Positions 31,610 to 41,503 are shown, counted from the stretch's first letter. The stretch: 64,000 nt of DNA from UBA5195 sp034432755 (GCA_034432755.1 DAOUBQ010000013.1:1-64000); one strand, 5' to 3'. The notes: generated by a model from the sequence alone, not told the origin. A program made the numbers and translations.

Positions 31610-32611
31610 ATGGCACTCACCCTCGAAGATATTGCCCGCTTGAGCGGGGTCTCCCGCTCCACCGTTTCGCGCGTCGTCAACGGCGACGAAAACGTCAGCC
31701 CGGCCACAAGAGAGCGGGTTCTTAACGTCATCCAACAACACAACTACCAACCCAACCCGGCTGCCCGCCGCCTGGCCGCCGGGCGCACCCACACCCTGGG
31801 GCTGGTGATTGCCGACCGAACAGGCACAGCCTTTAGCAACCCGTATTTTTCACCCATCATTCAGGGGGTTTCCAATGCCTGCAACCAGCAAGAGTATTCG
31901 TTAATGCTCTGGCTTTCTAACCTGCAACACGAGCAGCGCATCTTACGTCAACTCACCAGCACCAACCTGGTAGATGGCGTTATCGTTTCTTTCACCCTCG
32001 CCAATGACCCGATGATAGAAACGCTCGCGCGCGGGATATTGCCCTTCGTCGTCATTGGGCATCACCCCAACCCGGCCATTTACTCCGTAGACCTCGACCA
32101 CCGCAAGGCAGCCGGCCTGGCAACCCGCCACCTTTTGCAACACGGCTATCGCCGCATTGCAACCATCAGCGGGCCGCTCTCGCAAATTGCTGGGCAAGAA
32201 CGCCTGCAAGGTTTTCGTCAAACCCTCAGCGAGGCCGGCTTGCTGGACGAACGCTTAATCGCTGCTGGTGACTTTGACGAAACCAGCGGGTACACCGCCA
32301 TGCAAAAACTGTTGCCGCAAAACCCACAGGGCGTCTTTGTCGCCAATGACCTGATGGCCGCCGGAGCGTACCGCGCCATTAAGGAAGCCGGCCTGAAAAT
32401 CCCCGATGATATTGCCGTCGTAGGTTTTGATGACATCCCCCTCGCCGCGCAACTCCACCCGCCGCTCACCACCATCCGCCAGCCCATGCAAACCCTGGGA
32501 ACGCTGGCCGTGCAACGCCTGCTAGACATACTGCACCAGCCAGATACCCCCCCGCAGCAACTGTTGCTGCCCCCCGAACTCATTATTCGCCAATCCTGTC
32601 CAACCCACTGA
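31610..32611 (+). CDS. LacI-family transcriptional repressor, CebR/CelR-like
   Basis: 333 aa. The N-terminal helix-turn-helix with hinge helix is LTLEDIARLSGVSRSTVSRVV, then NGDENVSPATRERV and NPAARRLAAGRT. The periplasmic-binding-like effector domain begins HTLGLVIADRT and includes IDGVI-type strand (LVDGVIVSFTLA), GYRRIATISGP and the C-terminal VVGFDDIPLAAQLHPPLTTIRQPMQTLGTLAVQRLLDIL. The operator upstream and the downstream cellobiose phosphorylase and beta-glucosidases point to cellobiose or a cello-oligosaccharide as inducer. It is the first gene of a four-gene plus-strand operon. Confidence 0.92.
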   Translation: MALTLEDIARLSGVSRSTVSRVVNGDENVSPATRERVLNVIQQHNYQPNPAARRLAAGRTHTLGLVIADRTGTAFSNPYFSPIIQGVSNACNQQEYSLMLWLSNLQHEQRILRQLTSTNLVDGVIVSFTLANDPMIETLARGILPFVVIGHHPNPAIYSVDLDHRKAAGLATRHLLQHGYRRIATISGPLSQIAGQERLQGFRQTLSEAGLLDERLIAAGDFDETSGYTAMQKLLPQNPQGVFVANDLMAAGAYRAIKEAGLKIPDDIAVVGFDDIPLAAQLHPPLTTIRQPMQTLGTLAVQRLLDILHQPDTPPQQLLLPPELIIRQSCPTH

Positions 32612-32630
32612 GCAATCACAAGGAGCGTGT

Positions 32631-35279
32631 ATGTCTCGCATAGAAACCCTGCTCGAACAAATGACCCTCGAAGAGAAGATTTCCATGCTCGCCGGGGCCG
32701 ATTTATGGCACAGCGTGGCCGTGCCACGCCTGGGCATTCCACAGTTTCGCGTAACAGATGGCCCCAACGGGGCGCGTGGTGCGCTGGGCAGCCTGAGTCC
32801 ACAGGCCGTCTGCACGCCGGTCGGCATTGCCCTGGGCGCGACCTGGAACCCAGAATTGGTGGAAAAAGTCGGCGAGGTGCTGGCCGATGAACTCAAGGTC
32901 AAAGGCGCGCATATTCTCCTGGCGCCCACCGTCAATATCCACCGCACGCCCATTGCCGGGCGCAATTTTGAGTGCTACAGCGAGGACCCCTTCTTGAGTG
33001 GAATGATTGCCGCGGCTTACATCAACGGTATCCAATCACAGGGAGTGGGGGCCTGCATTAAGCATTTCGTCGCCAATGACCAGGAATTCGAGCGCAATTC
33101 GATGAGCTCCGATGTAGATGAGCGCCCGCTGCGTGAGATTTATCTCGAACCGTTCCGGCTGGCCATCCGCGCCGCCAAACCCTGGGCGGTGATGTCGGCC
33201 TACAACCGCGTCAACGGCGTGTATGCCTGCAAAAACAACCACACGCTCAAAGACGTTCTCAAAGGCGAGTGGGGCTTCGATGGGATTGTCATGTCGGATT
33301 GGTTCGGAACATACGATACGGATGTCCCGGCGGGAGGGCTGGATTTGGAAATGCCCGGCCCGGCCCGCTGGATGGCTGCCGAAGTGGTGAAAAAGGCCCT
33401 CGAAAACGGCAGCCTGACCGAGAGCGGTCTCGATGACAAGGTGCGCCGCCTGCTTGGGGTGCTGGAAAAAGCCGGGGCGTTTGAAAACCCCAGTCTCCCA
33501 ACCGAAAAAGCACAAGACCGACCCGAACATCGCGCCATCATGCGCGAGGCAGCCCGCGAGGCCATTGTGCTGCTCAAAAACGAGGGCGCGCTACCACTCA
33601 AAAACATTCAGTCCATCGCCGTCATCGGTCCAAACGCCGCGCGCGCGCAAATTTTGGGCGGCGGGAGTTCAAGCGTCAACCCGCATTACGCCGTTTCGCC
33701 ACTGGCGGGCATTCGCAGCCGGGCGGGAGCATCGGTCAAAGTAGAGACTGCCCCCGGATGTTTCATCCATAAGACCCTGCCCGCGCCCGCTCCTGAAACC
33801 CTGACCGCGCCCGATGGCAAGCGCGGCCTGCGCCTGAGCATTTTCGATAACACGGAACTGGCCGGAGAGCCAGTCTTCGTCATCGAGACGACCAGCGTCC
33901 AGCATGGCTGGTGGGGCGGCGGAATCCCCAACATCACCGACCAGGCCATTTTCTCGGCGCGCATGGAGGGTCTCTTCACCCCGCAAGAGAGCGGACGCCA
34001 CACGCTGGGCCTGAACGTCACCGGGCGGGCGCGCTTGTATCTGGATGGTGAACTGCTGATTGACCACTGGGATGAAACCGAGACGGGCCAGCAAAAAACC
34101 GCCGAAGTGGAATTACAAGGCGGGCAAGCCTATGCGCTCAAAATTGATTACGCGTGGCAGGGCAACCCCAACTGGCGTTCCCTGATTCTCGGACACCTGC
34201 CGCCCCAGGCCGCCGACCTGATGACCGAAGCAGTGGAACTGGCCCAGCGCTCCGATGCGGCGGTGGTTGTGGTGGGCCTAAACCATGAGTGGGAGTCGGA
34301 GGGTTTCGACCGCGTTGATATGAAATTACCCGGCCAGCAGGATGAGCTGATTCGCCGCGTGGCCGCCGTTAACCCCAAGACGATTGTGGTGCTGAATGCC
34401 GGTTCGGCGCTGGAGATGCCTTGGGTAAACGAAGTCGCGGCAGTGGTCCAACTGTGGTACAACGGGCAAGAGCAGGGGAACGCGCTGGCCGATGTCTTAT
34501 TTGGCGATGTGAACCCAAGCGGCAAACTGCCCACCACCTTCCCCGTCCGATTGCAGGATAACCCCGCCTACATCAATTACCCCGGCGAAAACGGCCACGT
34601 GCGCTATGGTGAGGGAATTTTCGTCGGCTATCGCTATTACGATAAGAAAGAAATCGAACCGCTCTTCCCCTTTGGGCATGGTCTTTCGTACACCACCTTT
34701 GCCTATTCCAACCTGAAGTTGAGCGCTGCTACGCTGACGGAAGCCCAAACCCTGACGGTGAGCGTGGACGTAACCAATACGGGCGCAGTGGCCGGCAAAG
34801 AAGTGGTGCAAGTCTATGTGCGCGACCTGCAATCGAAAGTCGCCCGCCCGGAAAAGGAATTGAAAGCCTTCCGAAAAGTCTCGCTGAACCCCGGCGAAAC
34901 CCAAACCGTAACCTTTACGCTCGACCGGGAAGCCTTCTGGTACTTCGATACGGCCCAGAACGGATGGTTGGTAGAGCCGGGCGTGTTCGAGATTCTGGTT
35001 GGCTCTTCCAGCCGCGATGTGCGCCTGAAGGCCGCCGTAGAGATTCAGCCCGCGGACTTGCCTGGCCCCCGGCTGCACACCGGCCTCACCCTGCGCGCCG
35101 TCCTGCATGACCCAGCTGGCAAAGCAGTGCTGCAAAAACACCTTGGCGCCATGCTGGAAATGCCCGAACTTTCAAACGTATTGGACATGACCCTGGCAGA
35201 GATGGCTGAAAAGTTTGCAGCGTTCCTGCCCGAAGGCCTGTTGCAAAACGTGATTCAAGATTTAGAAAACGTAGCGTAA
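32631..35279 (+). CDS. GH3 beta-glucosidase with PA14 insert, cytoplasmic
   Basis: 882 aa, CAAGGAG before ATG. The GH3 (beta/alpha)8 domain runs from residue 1 to about 300, with KHFVANDQEFER and the nucleophile in VMSDWFGTYD (Asp of SDW). The second domain (ALPLKNIQSIAVIGPNA...) is interrupted by a PA14 domain at about 400-530 (GLFTPQESGRHTLGLNVTGRARLYLDGELLIDHW). It resumes with VVVVGLNHEWESEGFDR and is followed by the fibronectin-III-like domain (LTVSVDVTNTGAVAGKEVVQVYVRD). A C-terminal helical tail of about 90 residues follows. This layout is shared with KmBglI-type glucosidases, where PA14 shapes substrate range. No signal peptide is present, so it hydrolyses imported short beta-glucosides. 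Confidence 0.93.
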   Translation: MSRIETLLEQMTLEEKISMLAGADLWHSVAVPRLGIPQFRVTDGPNGARGALGSLSPQAVCTPVGIALGATWNPELVEKVGEVLADELKVKGAHILLAPTVNIHRTPIAGRNFECYSEDPFLSGMIAAAYINGIQSQGVGACIKHFVANDQEFERNSMSSDVDERPLREIYLEPFRLAIRAAKPWAVMSAYNRVNGVYACKNNHTLKDVLKGEWGFDGIVMSDWFGTYDTDVPAGGLDLEMPGPARWMAAEVVKKALENGSLTESGLDDKVRRLLGVLEKAGAFENPSLPTEKAQDRPEHRAIMREAAREAIVLLKNEGALPLKNIQSIAVIGPNAARAQILGGGSSSVNPHYAVSPLAGIRSRAGASVKVETAPGCFIHKTLPAPAPETLTAPDGKRGLRLSIFDNTELAGEPVFVIETTSVQHGWWGGGIPNITDQAIFSARMEGLFTPQESGRHTLGLNVTGRARLYLDGELLIDHWDETETGQQKTAEVELQGGQAYALKIDYAWQGNPNWRSLILGHLPPQAADLMTEAVELAQRSDAAVVVVGLNHEWESEGFDRVDMKLPGQQDELIRRVAAVNPKTIVVLNAGSALEMPWVNEVAAVVQLWYNGQEQGNALADVLFGDVNPSGKLPTTFPVRLQDNPAYINYPGENGHVRYGEGIFVGYRYYDKKEIEPLFPFGHGLSYTTFAYSNLKLSAATLTEAQTLTVSVDVTNTGAVAGKEVVQVYVRDLQSKVARPEKELKAFRKVSLNPGETQTVTFTLDREAFWYFDTAQNGWLVEPGVFEILVGSSSRDVRLKAAVEIQPADLPGPRLHTGLTLRAVLHDPAGKAVLQKHLGAMLEMPELSNVLDMTLAEMAEKFAAFLPEGLLQNVIQDLENVA

Positions 35280-35327
35280 GACCCTGTTCCATCTTCGCCA
35301 TGAGACAAGAAATTTGCAGGAGATGCT

Positions 35328-37826
35328 ATGAAATTCGGCTATTTCAATGACGACACGCGCGAATACGTCATCACCCGACCCGACACCCCCCTGCCCTGGA
35401 TTAATTACCTGGGCTGCGAAGCCTATTTTGGGCTGATCTCGAACACCGCAGGTGGATATTCCTTCTACAAGGACGCCCGCCTGCGCCGCCTGACGCGCTA
35501 CCGCTACAACAATGCCCCGCTGGATATGGGTGGCCGTTATATTTACATCCGCGACAACGATGCCGGGCGCCGCAAAAACATCTCGCGTCCTTATTGGTCA
35601 CCTTCGTGGATGCCAACGCGCGGCAAACTGGACGAGTACGAATGCCGTCATGGGCAAGGCTACACCCTCATCAAATCGCTGGCGCACGGCATACAATCAC
35701 AAACCCGTTATTTTGTGCCGCTTGGCGAGAATCTCGAAATCTGGGAAGTGACCCTGACCAACAAACGCAAGTCTGCCGCCGATTTGTCTGTATTTTCGAC
35801 AGTCGAGTTCTGCTTGTGGGATGCGAACGATGACGCAACCAACTTTCAGCGAAACTACTCCATTGGACAGGTTGAAGTCGTTGACGAAGTGATTTACCAC
35901 AAAACCGAATACCGCGAGCGGCGCGACCACTTTGCGTACTTTGCCTGCTCCGCGCCCCTGGCCGGGTTCGACACCCAGCGCGAGGCCTTCCTCGGCCCCT
36001 ATCGCGGCTGGGATTCACCCCTGGCGGTTGAAAGCGGCGAAGCAAAGAACAGCGTGGCGCATGGCTGGCAGCCGATAGGGTCGCACCAGGTCAAAGTCGA
36101 ATTGGAGCCGGGTGAAAGCCGCAAAATCATTTTTCTGCTGGGCTATCACGAAAACCCCAAAGAGGACAAATTCGACCCGCCCGGTTCGCAAACCATCAAC
36201 AAGCGCACCGTCCAACCCATTATCGAGAAATATCTCCAACCGGCCAATGTAGACGTGGCCTTCGAGACTCTGCGCAATTACTGGAGCAGCCTGCTGGAAA
36301 AATTACAAGTCCACACGCCCGATGCCGATACCAACCGCATGGTCAACATCTGGAACGCCTACCAGTGCATGGTGACGTTTAACATGAGCCGCTCAGCCTC
36401 CTATTTTGAAAGCGGAATCGGGCGCGGGATGGGCTTCCGCGATTCGAACCAGGATTTGCTCGGCTTCGTCCACATGGTTCCCGAACGGGCGCGCGAGCGC
36501 ATCCTCGACCTGGCAGCCACCCAACTGCCCAGCGGCGGCGCATATCACCAGTACCAACCGCTCACCAAGCGCGGCAACAACGATATCGGCTCTGGCTTCA
36601 ACGACGACCCAGCCTGGCTGGTATTAGGCGTTTCGGCCTACATCAAGGAGACCGGCGACTGGGGTATCCTCGATGAACCCGTTCCGTATGATAACCAACC
36701 CGGCAGCGAAACCCCGCTCTATGAGCATTTGCAGCGCTCCATCCAATACACCCTCAACCGGCTTGGCCCGCACGGCCTGCCCCTGATTGGCCGCGCCGAC
36801 TGGAACGACTGCCTGAACCTGAACTGCTTCTCAGATACCCCCGGCCAAAGCTTTCAGACCACCACCAACAAAGACGGCAAAGTGGCCGAAAGCGTGTTCA
36901 TCGCCGGGCTGTTCGTGCTGGCCTGCCGCGAGATGGAGAACATAGCCAAACATAAAGCAAGCAACAAAGAAAGCACAATTCGCAACTCGCAATTTAGAGT
37001 CGAAGAGCCACAATTTTATGCCGAAACCGCCCGCAGCATGGAAGCGACCATCTGGCAGCATGGCTGGGATGGCGAATGGTTCCGCCGCGCCTACGATGAC
37101 TTCGGACATGTGATTGGCTCGCGGGAGAACGAGGAAGGCCGCATCTTCATCGAACCGCAGGGCATCTGCATTTTGGCCGGTCTCGGCCTGGAGAACGGCA
37201 ACGCTCTCAAAGCGCTTGCTTCGGTCGAAAAACATCTCGCCACCCCCCATGGCATCGTCCTGCAAAACCCGGCTTACAGCCGCTACTATCTGGAATACGG
37301 CGAAATCTCCTCCTACCCGCCCGGTTACAAAGAAAACGCTGGCATCTTCTGCCACACCAACCCCTGGATAATGATTGCTGAAGCCCTGGCCGGGCGCGGC
37401 GACAAGGCCTTCGACTACTACAAGCGCATCAACCCCTCGGCCCGCGAAGCCATCAGCGAATTGCACAAGTGCGAACCCTACGTCTATGCCCAAATGATTG
37501 CCGGGAAGGACGCCCCAACACATGGAGAAGCCAAAAACTCCTGGCTCACCGGCACGGCAGCCTGGAACTACGCCGCCATCAGCCAGTACATCTTGGGCAT
37601 CCGCCCAGAATTGGAGGGCCTGCGGGTCGCGCCGGTCATCCCAAGAGAGTGGCCGGGCTTCGAAGCGGTGCGCATGTTCAGAGGGGGGCGCTATGAGATT
37701 TCGGTGAAACGAGAAGGGCCGGGGAACGCCGTCTCCCTGACCGTCAACAAGAAACCCATCCGTGGACAGGTTGTCCCACTGACGAACCCCGGTGCAACGG
37801 TCAAAGTGGAGTGTATTTTGAAGTGA
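35328..37826 (+). CDS. GH94 cellobiose phosphorylase
   Basis: 832 aa, GCAGGAG before ATG. It phosphorolyses cellobiose to glucose-1-phosphate and glucose, saving ATP. The N-terminal beta-sandwich begins MKFGYFNDDTREYVITRPDTP. The (alpha/alpha)6 barrel has GRGMGFRDSNQDLLGF, then AYHQYQPLTKRGNNDIGSGF, and the catalytic Asp in GRADWNDCLNLN. The C-terminal sandwich holds LEGLRVAPVIP and FRGGRYEI. The length fits the cellobiose phosphorylase group rather than the much longer cyclic glucan synthases. No signal peptide. Residues about 545-565 (KHKASNKESTIRNSQFRVEEP) look like an in-frame insertion of a noncoding repeat (CAATTCGCAACTCGCAATTT DNA). Its end overlaps the lipoprotein GH3 gene by 4 bp. 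Confidence 0.94.
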   Translation: MKFGYFNDDTREYVITRPDTPLPWINYLGCEAYFGLISNTAGGYSFYKDARLRRLTRYRYNNAPLDMGGRYIYIRDNDAGRRKNISRPYWSPSWMPTRGKLDEYECRHGQGYTLIKSLAHGIQSQTRYFVPLGENLEIWEVTLTNKRKSAADLSVFSTVEFCLWDANDDATNFQRNYSIGQVEVVDEVIYHKTEYRERRDHFAYFACSAPLAGFDTQREAFLGPYRGWDSPLAVESGEAKNSVAHGWQPIGSHQVKVELEPGESRKIIFLLGYHENPKEDKFDPPGSQTINKRTVQPIIEKYLQPANVDVAFETLRNYWSSLLEKLQVHTPDADTNRMVNIWNAYQCMVTFNMSRSASYFESGIGRGMGFRDSNQDLLGFVHMVPERARERILDLAATQLPSGGAYHQYQPLTKRGNNDIGSGFNDDPAWLVLGVSAYIKETGDWGILDEPVPYDNQPGSETPLYEHLQRSIQYTLNRLGPHGLPLIGRADWNDCLNLNCFSDTPGQSFQTTTNKDGKVAESVFIAGLFVLACREMENIAKHKASNKESTIRNSQFRVEEPQFYAETARSMEATIWQHGWDGEWFRRAYDDFGHVIGSRENEEGRIFIEPQGICILAGLGLENGNALKALASVEKHLATPHGIVLQNPAYSRYYLEYGEISSYPPGYKENAGIFCHTNPWIMIAEALAGRGDKAFDYYKRINPSAREAISELHKCEPYVYAQMIAGKDAPTHGEAKNSWLTGTAAWNYAAISQYILGIRPELEGLRVAPVIPREWPGFEAVRMFRGGRYEISVKREGPGNAVSLTVNKKPIRGQVVPLTNPGATVKVECILK

Positions 37827-39838
37827 AATACGCTGCCTGTTTTTTCCTGGCGCTGGGCTTGCTCCTGGCATCCTGCGCTGCCCCAAGGCCAATTGCCACT
37901 CTCACCTTAGCGCCAACTTCGACAAGCGCGCCAACGGCTGCCCCGCCCGAACCTTCCCCAGCCGCGCCCGTTCTGCCATATCTCGATTCCTCCCTGCCGG
38001 CAGAAGCGCGGGTGGATGACCTGCTGGCGCGCATGTCGCTGGAAGACAAATTGGGGCAGATGACCCAGGTGGAAAAAGGCTCGATGAAGATGGACGATGT
38101 CGCGCCCTACCGCATCGGCTCGGTCTTGAGCGGAGGCGGCGGTTCGCCCCTGCAAAATGACCCCGCCGGCTGGGTACGCATGACCGGCAACTTCCAACTG
38201 CGCGCGCTTCAAACTCCGCTTCAGGTGCCCCTGATTTATGGCGTGGACGCGGTACACGGTCACAACAACCTGCTCAACGCCACCATCTTCCCGCACAACA
38301 TTGGCCTGGGCGCGGCCAATGACCCGAACCTGGTGCGGCGCATCGCCCAGGCCACTGCCATCGAGATGGCGGCAACCGGAGTCCCCTGGAACTTTGCCCC
38401 AACGATTGCCGTGCCGCAAGACATTCGCTGGGGACGCACCTACGAGGGATTCAGTGAAAGCACAGAGATTGTCACCCGGCTGGGCGCGGCCTACATCGCA
38501 GGCCTGCAAGCCTTCCCTGCCGAATACGAACCCGCGCCCGGCCAGGTGATTTTCGCTGCCGCAACCGCCAAGCACTACATCGGCGATGGCGGCACAGCCT
38601 GGCAAACGTCCAAAAACCCAGGTTACGCGCTCGACCAGGGTGACATGCAAATGGACGAGGCCGCCGTGCGCGCCCTGTTCCTGCCGCCCTACCGCGCCGC
38701 CGTGCAATCGGGCGCGCGCGTTATCATGGCCTCCTACAGTTCATGGAGTGGCGTCAAAATGCACGCGCACCACTACCTGCTGACCGAGGTGCTGAAAGGC
38801 GAGTTGGGTTTCAGCGGCTTCATCGTCTCTGATTGGCAGGCCGTAGACCAAATTGACCCCAGCGACCTGTACCGCTCCATCGTCACCGCCATCAACGCCG
38901 GCGTAGATATGGTCATGGTGCCTACCCATTACATCACCTTCCTGCGTCACCTGCGGGCAGGGGTTGAGAGCGGCGAAATCTCGATGGAACGGATAGACGA
39001 TGCCACGCGGCGTATTCTGCGAGTCAAGTTCGAGTTGGGCCTGTTCGAGCGCCCAACCCCCATCGGTCAGGAAGAAACCCTCGCAGCCCTGCAAGCGCGC
39101 ATCCGCTCCCCCGAACATCTCGCCCTGGCACGGAAAGCAGTGCAAAAGTCGCTGGTGTTGCTCAAAAACGAAAGCCAAACTTTGCCGCTCGATAAGAATA
39201 CCCCGCTGATTTTCGTGGCGGGGGAAGGCGCGGCCAACCTGGCGCGGCAGACCGGCGGCTGGACGGTGGACTGGCAAGGCAAAGAAGGATTTCGCACGGC
39301 TGGTACGACCCTGCTCCAGGCGGTTCAGGCCGCCGTTGCTCCCGATACGCGAGTGGTGTTCGATAAAAAAGGCCAATTTTTGGAAGAAAAAGACGAAAAT
39401 GGCAATCTGCGCAAAGCCAATATCGGCATTGTCGTCGTTGGTGAACTCCCCTACGCCGAAGGCAAAGGCGATAGTGCCGACCTGTCCCTGCCACAGGAAG
39501 ATATTGAAGCCCTGCGTGCGATGCGCAAACGTGCCGAAAACGTGGTCGTCGTCATCTTTTCGGGCCGTCCGGTCATCATCACCGCCCTTCTGCCGCTGGC
39601 CGAGGCCTGGGTGGCGGCCTGGCTGCCCGGCAGCGAAGGCGCGGGCGTAACCGATGTCTTGTTTGGAGATGCGCCCTTCACCGGCAAATTGCCCTATACC
39701 TGGCCGCGCGGCGTGGAGCAACTCCCCATGAATATCAATACGCTGAATGATGAAACTGGCTGCAACGGCCCGCTCTTCTCCTTTGGTTACGGCCTGAAAA
39801 CCGATGACCCATCGCCGGTCATTTTGGAATGTAAATAA
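37823..39838 (+). CDS. GH3 exo-beta-glucanase/glucosidase lipoprotein
   Basis: 671 aa from GTG 37823, overlapping the GH94 stop as GTGA; a GTG four codons earlier is also possible. The signal peptide has lipobox LLLASC (Cys17), and a Thr/Pro/Ala-rich linker reaches residue about 45. GH3 follows: KLGQMTQVEKGS, LIYGVDAVHGHNN, AAATAKHYIGDGG, and the nucleophile in FIVSDWQAVDQID. The second domain contains ITALLPLAEAWVAAWLPGSEGAGV. This resembles barley exo-glucanase ExoI and bacterial CelD-type exo-1,3/1,4-glucanases. Anchored outside, it would trim glucans before uptake. No sugar ABC transporter is encoded here. The stop codon lies inside the terminator stem. Confidence 0.92.
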   Translation: MKYAACFFLALGLLLASCAAPRPIATLTLAPTSTSAPTAAPPEPSPAAPVLPYLDSSLPAEARVDDLLARMSLEDKLGQMTQVEKGSMKMDDVAPYRIGSVLSGGGGSPLQNDPAGWVRMTGNFQLRALQTPLQVPLIYGVDAVHGHNNLLNATIFPHNIGLGAANDPNLVRRIAQATAIEMAATGVPWNFAPTIAVPQDIRWGRTYEGFSESTEIVTRLGAAYIAGLQAFPAEYEPAPGQVIFAAATAKHYIGDGGTAWQTSKNPGYALDQGDMQMDEAAVRALFLPPYRAAVQSGARVIMASYSSWSGVKMHAHHYLLTEVLKGELGFSGFIVSDWQAVDQIDPSDLYRSIVTAINAGVDMVMVPTHYITFLRHLRAGVESGEISMERIDDATRRILRVKFELGLFERPTPIGQEETLAALQARIRSPEHLALARKAVQKSLVLLKNESQTLPLDKNTPLIFVAGEGAANLARQTGGWTVDWQGKEGFRTAGTTLLQAVQAAVAPDTRVVFDKKGQFLEEKDENGNLRKANIGIVVVGELPYAEGKGDSADLSLPQEDIEALRAMRKRAENVVVVIFSGRPVIITALLPLAEAWVAAWLPGSEGAGVTDVLFGDAPFTGKLPYTWPRGVEQLPMNINTLNDETGCNGPLFSFGYGLKTDDPSPVILECK

Positions 39839-39861
39839 CCGCCCTTCGGGGCGGTTATTTT
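39834..39861 (+). terminator. Strong terminator of the beta-glucan operon
   Basis: An 11-bp perfect stem (AATAACCGCCC/GGGCGGTTATT) is closed by the stable loop TTCG and followed by TTTT. The stop codon of the GH3 lipoprotein gene is part of the stem. Confidence 0.92.
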
Positions 39862-39909
39862 GGGGAAGGTCTCACCGGCTCCTTCGCAAATCGTTGAAAC
39901 AATTCGAAT

Positions 39910-41109
39910 TTACAGCGATTGGAGAAATGCTGACCATTCAGCGCCCACCGCTTCCCAACCACGCACGACCCCCGGGCGTGGAACGGGCCCAGCAGGAGCC
40001 TGCCTCCAGGCCTCGAGCAACGCCTCTGCCACCGATTCAGGGTCACCCGGCTCGGCCAGGAAGGCGCGCCCATGCGAGGCCAACTCGGGCAGGCAGGCCA
40101 GCCGCGAGGTCAACACCGGCTTGCGGGCAGCCACTGCTTCTAGCACCGCCAGGGGTGCATCTGAGGAGACAAATTCATAAGGCAGGGCCGCCAGGTCGCT
40201 GGAGTGAGCAATCTCAACCAGGGCTTCCAGTTCCAGAACGCCATCTACAAAGCGCACCGCATCACCCAGCCCTTTTTGCATGACCAGGCTTTCCAGGGAT
40301 TGACTGGCGGGATGAGTTTCATCCAGATAGCGGCGATTGAGGGCCACCAACTTCAGGCTGGGGGCTTGTTGCCGGGCGCGCGCCAACGCCTCGACCAGCA
40401 CCGGCAATCCGCGCAGCGGCGCAGGCGAGTCAAAATACAAGACAACAAAATCATCCCGGCTCAGGCCGAGGGAGTCACGCATTCCATTCGAGCGCCCGGT
40501 CTCATTCAGCCAGACCGAATCGACCCCAGGCCGAATAGCGCGCACCGGTATTTTTTGCAAAATGGCATAGAGCGCCCAACGCGTCATCTCGGTCTGCGTA
40601 ACAAACACATTCAAACCCAGCCGAGCGGCGCGGGCGCGTAACAGCCAGCGGGGAGCAAAGGTGCCAAGCAGTTGCGCGCCGCTGATGGAACGATTGGCCG
40701 CCAGCCGCGCCAACCCAGGACGCAAAATTTCACGCGGCGAATAGACCAGGGAGGAGAAAAACCCCACTTGCGGGCGGTCGTTCCACATCCGATAATCTTG
40801 ATGAAGAAAACTGTGCAAGCCCAGGTTCCACACCAACACATCGGGCTTGAGAATCTCAATCGTATTTCGCAACTCTGCATTCCGCCACAACAACGTCTGC
40901 CCCACCGACCGAAGCGCCCTGACCGGCACGCCATTGAACCCGGTCAGGGCGCGGGGCCCCGCTTCAGACAGAATGGTTACACGATGCCCGGCGCGATACA
41001 ACTGCGCCGCCGTCTCGGTCACATACCTCCAGGGCTGCACGCCGAGATTGAGCCGGTTCAAACCCGGCAAGATAAAACAGACGGAACGTTTGCGCGTGGT
41101 ATTCTGCAT
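39910..41109 (-). CDS. GT4-type glycosyltransferase
   Basis: 399 aa with a GT-B fold pattern. The N-terminal part is SVCFILPGLNRLNLGVQPWRYVTETAAQLYRAGHRVTILSEAG. The C-terminal half contains a donor-binding region (VLYFDSPAPLRGLPVLVEALARARQQAPSLKLVAL), the late segment SSDLAALPYEFVSSDAPLAVLEAVAARKPVL (equivalent of the E-x7-E signature region) and GRAFLAEPGDPESVAEALLEA. It transfers a sugar from a nucleotide donor; the acceptor is unknown. It is convergent with the beta-glucan operon and separated by that operon's terminator. It stands alone on the minus strand and belongs by function to the polysaccharide genes to the right. Confidence 0.85.
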   Translation of the reverse strand: MQNTTRKRSVCFILPGLNRLNLGVQPWRYVTETAAQLYRAGHRVTILSEAGPRALTGFNGVPVRALRSVGQTLLWRNAELRNTIEILKPDVLVWNLGLHSFLHQDYRMWNDRPQVGFFSSLVYSPREILRPGLARLAANRSISGAQLLGTFAPRWLLRARAARLGLNVFVTQTEMTRWALYAILQKIPVRAIRPGVDSVWLNETGRSNGMRDSLGLSRDDFVVLYFDSPAPLRGLPVLVEALARARQQAPSLKLVALNRRYLDETHPASQSLESLVMQKGLGDAVRFVDGVLELEALVEIAHSSDLAALPYEFVSSDAPLAVLEAVAARKPVLTSRLACLPELASHGRAFLAEPGDPESVAEALLEAWRQAPAGPVPRPGVVRGWEAVGAEWSAFLQSL

Positions 41110-41503
41110 GATGTTGATATTAGCCGCTCATATTTTTCGTAACGTTGAATCTGCATTTCAAAATAACCTGTCAATGGGCAGCCAACCCGCCCATGATTTT
41201 TGACATGCTTTCAGAAGCGCATGGCCTTCTCAAAGTCTTAAAAACAAACAGGATGGAAGGACTTAAGGATGAGCCGCACAGAAAGCGGGGTGAAAATATC
41301 CTTGACGCCACTGCAAAAATCATGATTTCACTGCAAAGACGAAAGATTCGCGCTTATTTTTCCTCCGAGTGCCTGGCGTCTTTGCGGTTCAATAGAGCGT
41401 TTTGCAGATAACTCATCCTTTTATTCTGCTTATCCTGCCAATCCTGTTAAACCAGGTGCCGCAAGCAAACACGAGAAAGCCATCTTCAGAATCGTTCCAG
41501 GCA
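41110..41503. repeat. Repeat-rich intergenic stretch
   Basis: No convincing gene. ATGGCCTTCTCAAAGTCTT (41221 on) is the inverted partner of 31459-31484. Around 41247-41275 and 41410-41455 lie inverted words (AACAGGAT..AGGATGAG against CTCATCC..ATCCTGTT), and inside is GCAAAGACG/CGTCTTTGC (about 41333-41392), giving a nested palindrome. An 88-codon open frame across it is repeat-derived. Confidence 0.55.

Noticed and set aside
41145..41411. 88-codon plus-strand open frame
   Set aside because: It consists of dispersed repeat words and palindromes; the protein looks random and there is no ribosome-binding site.
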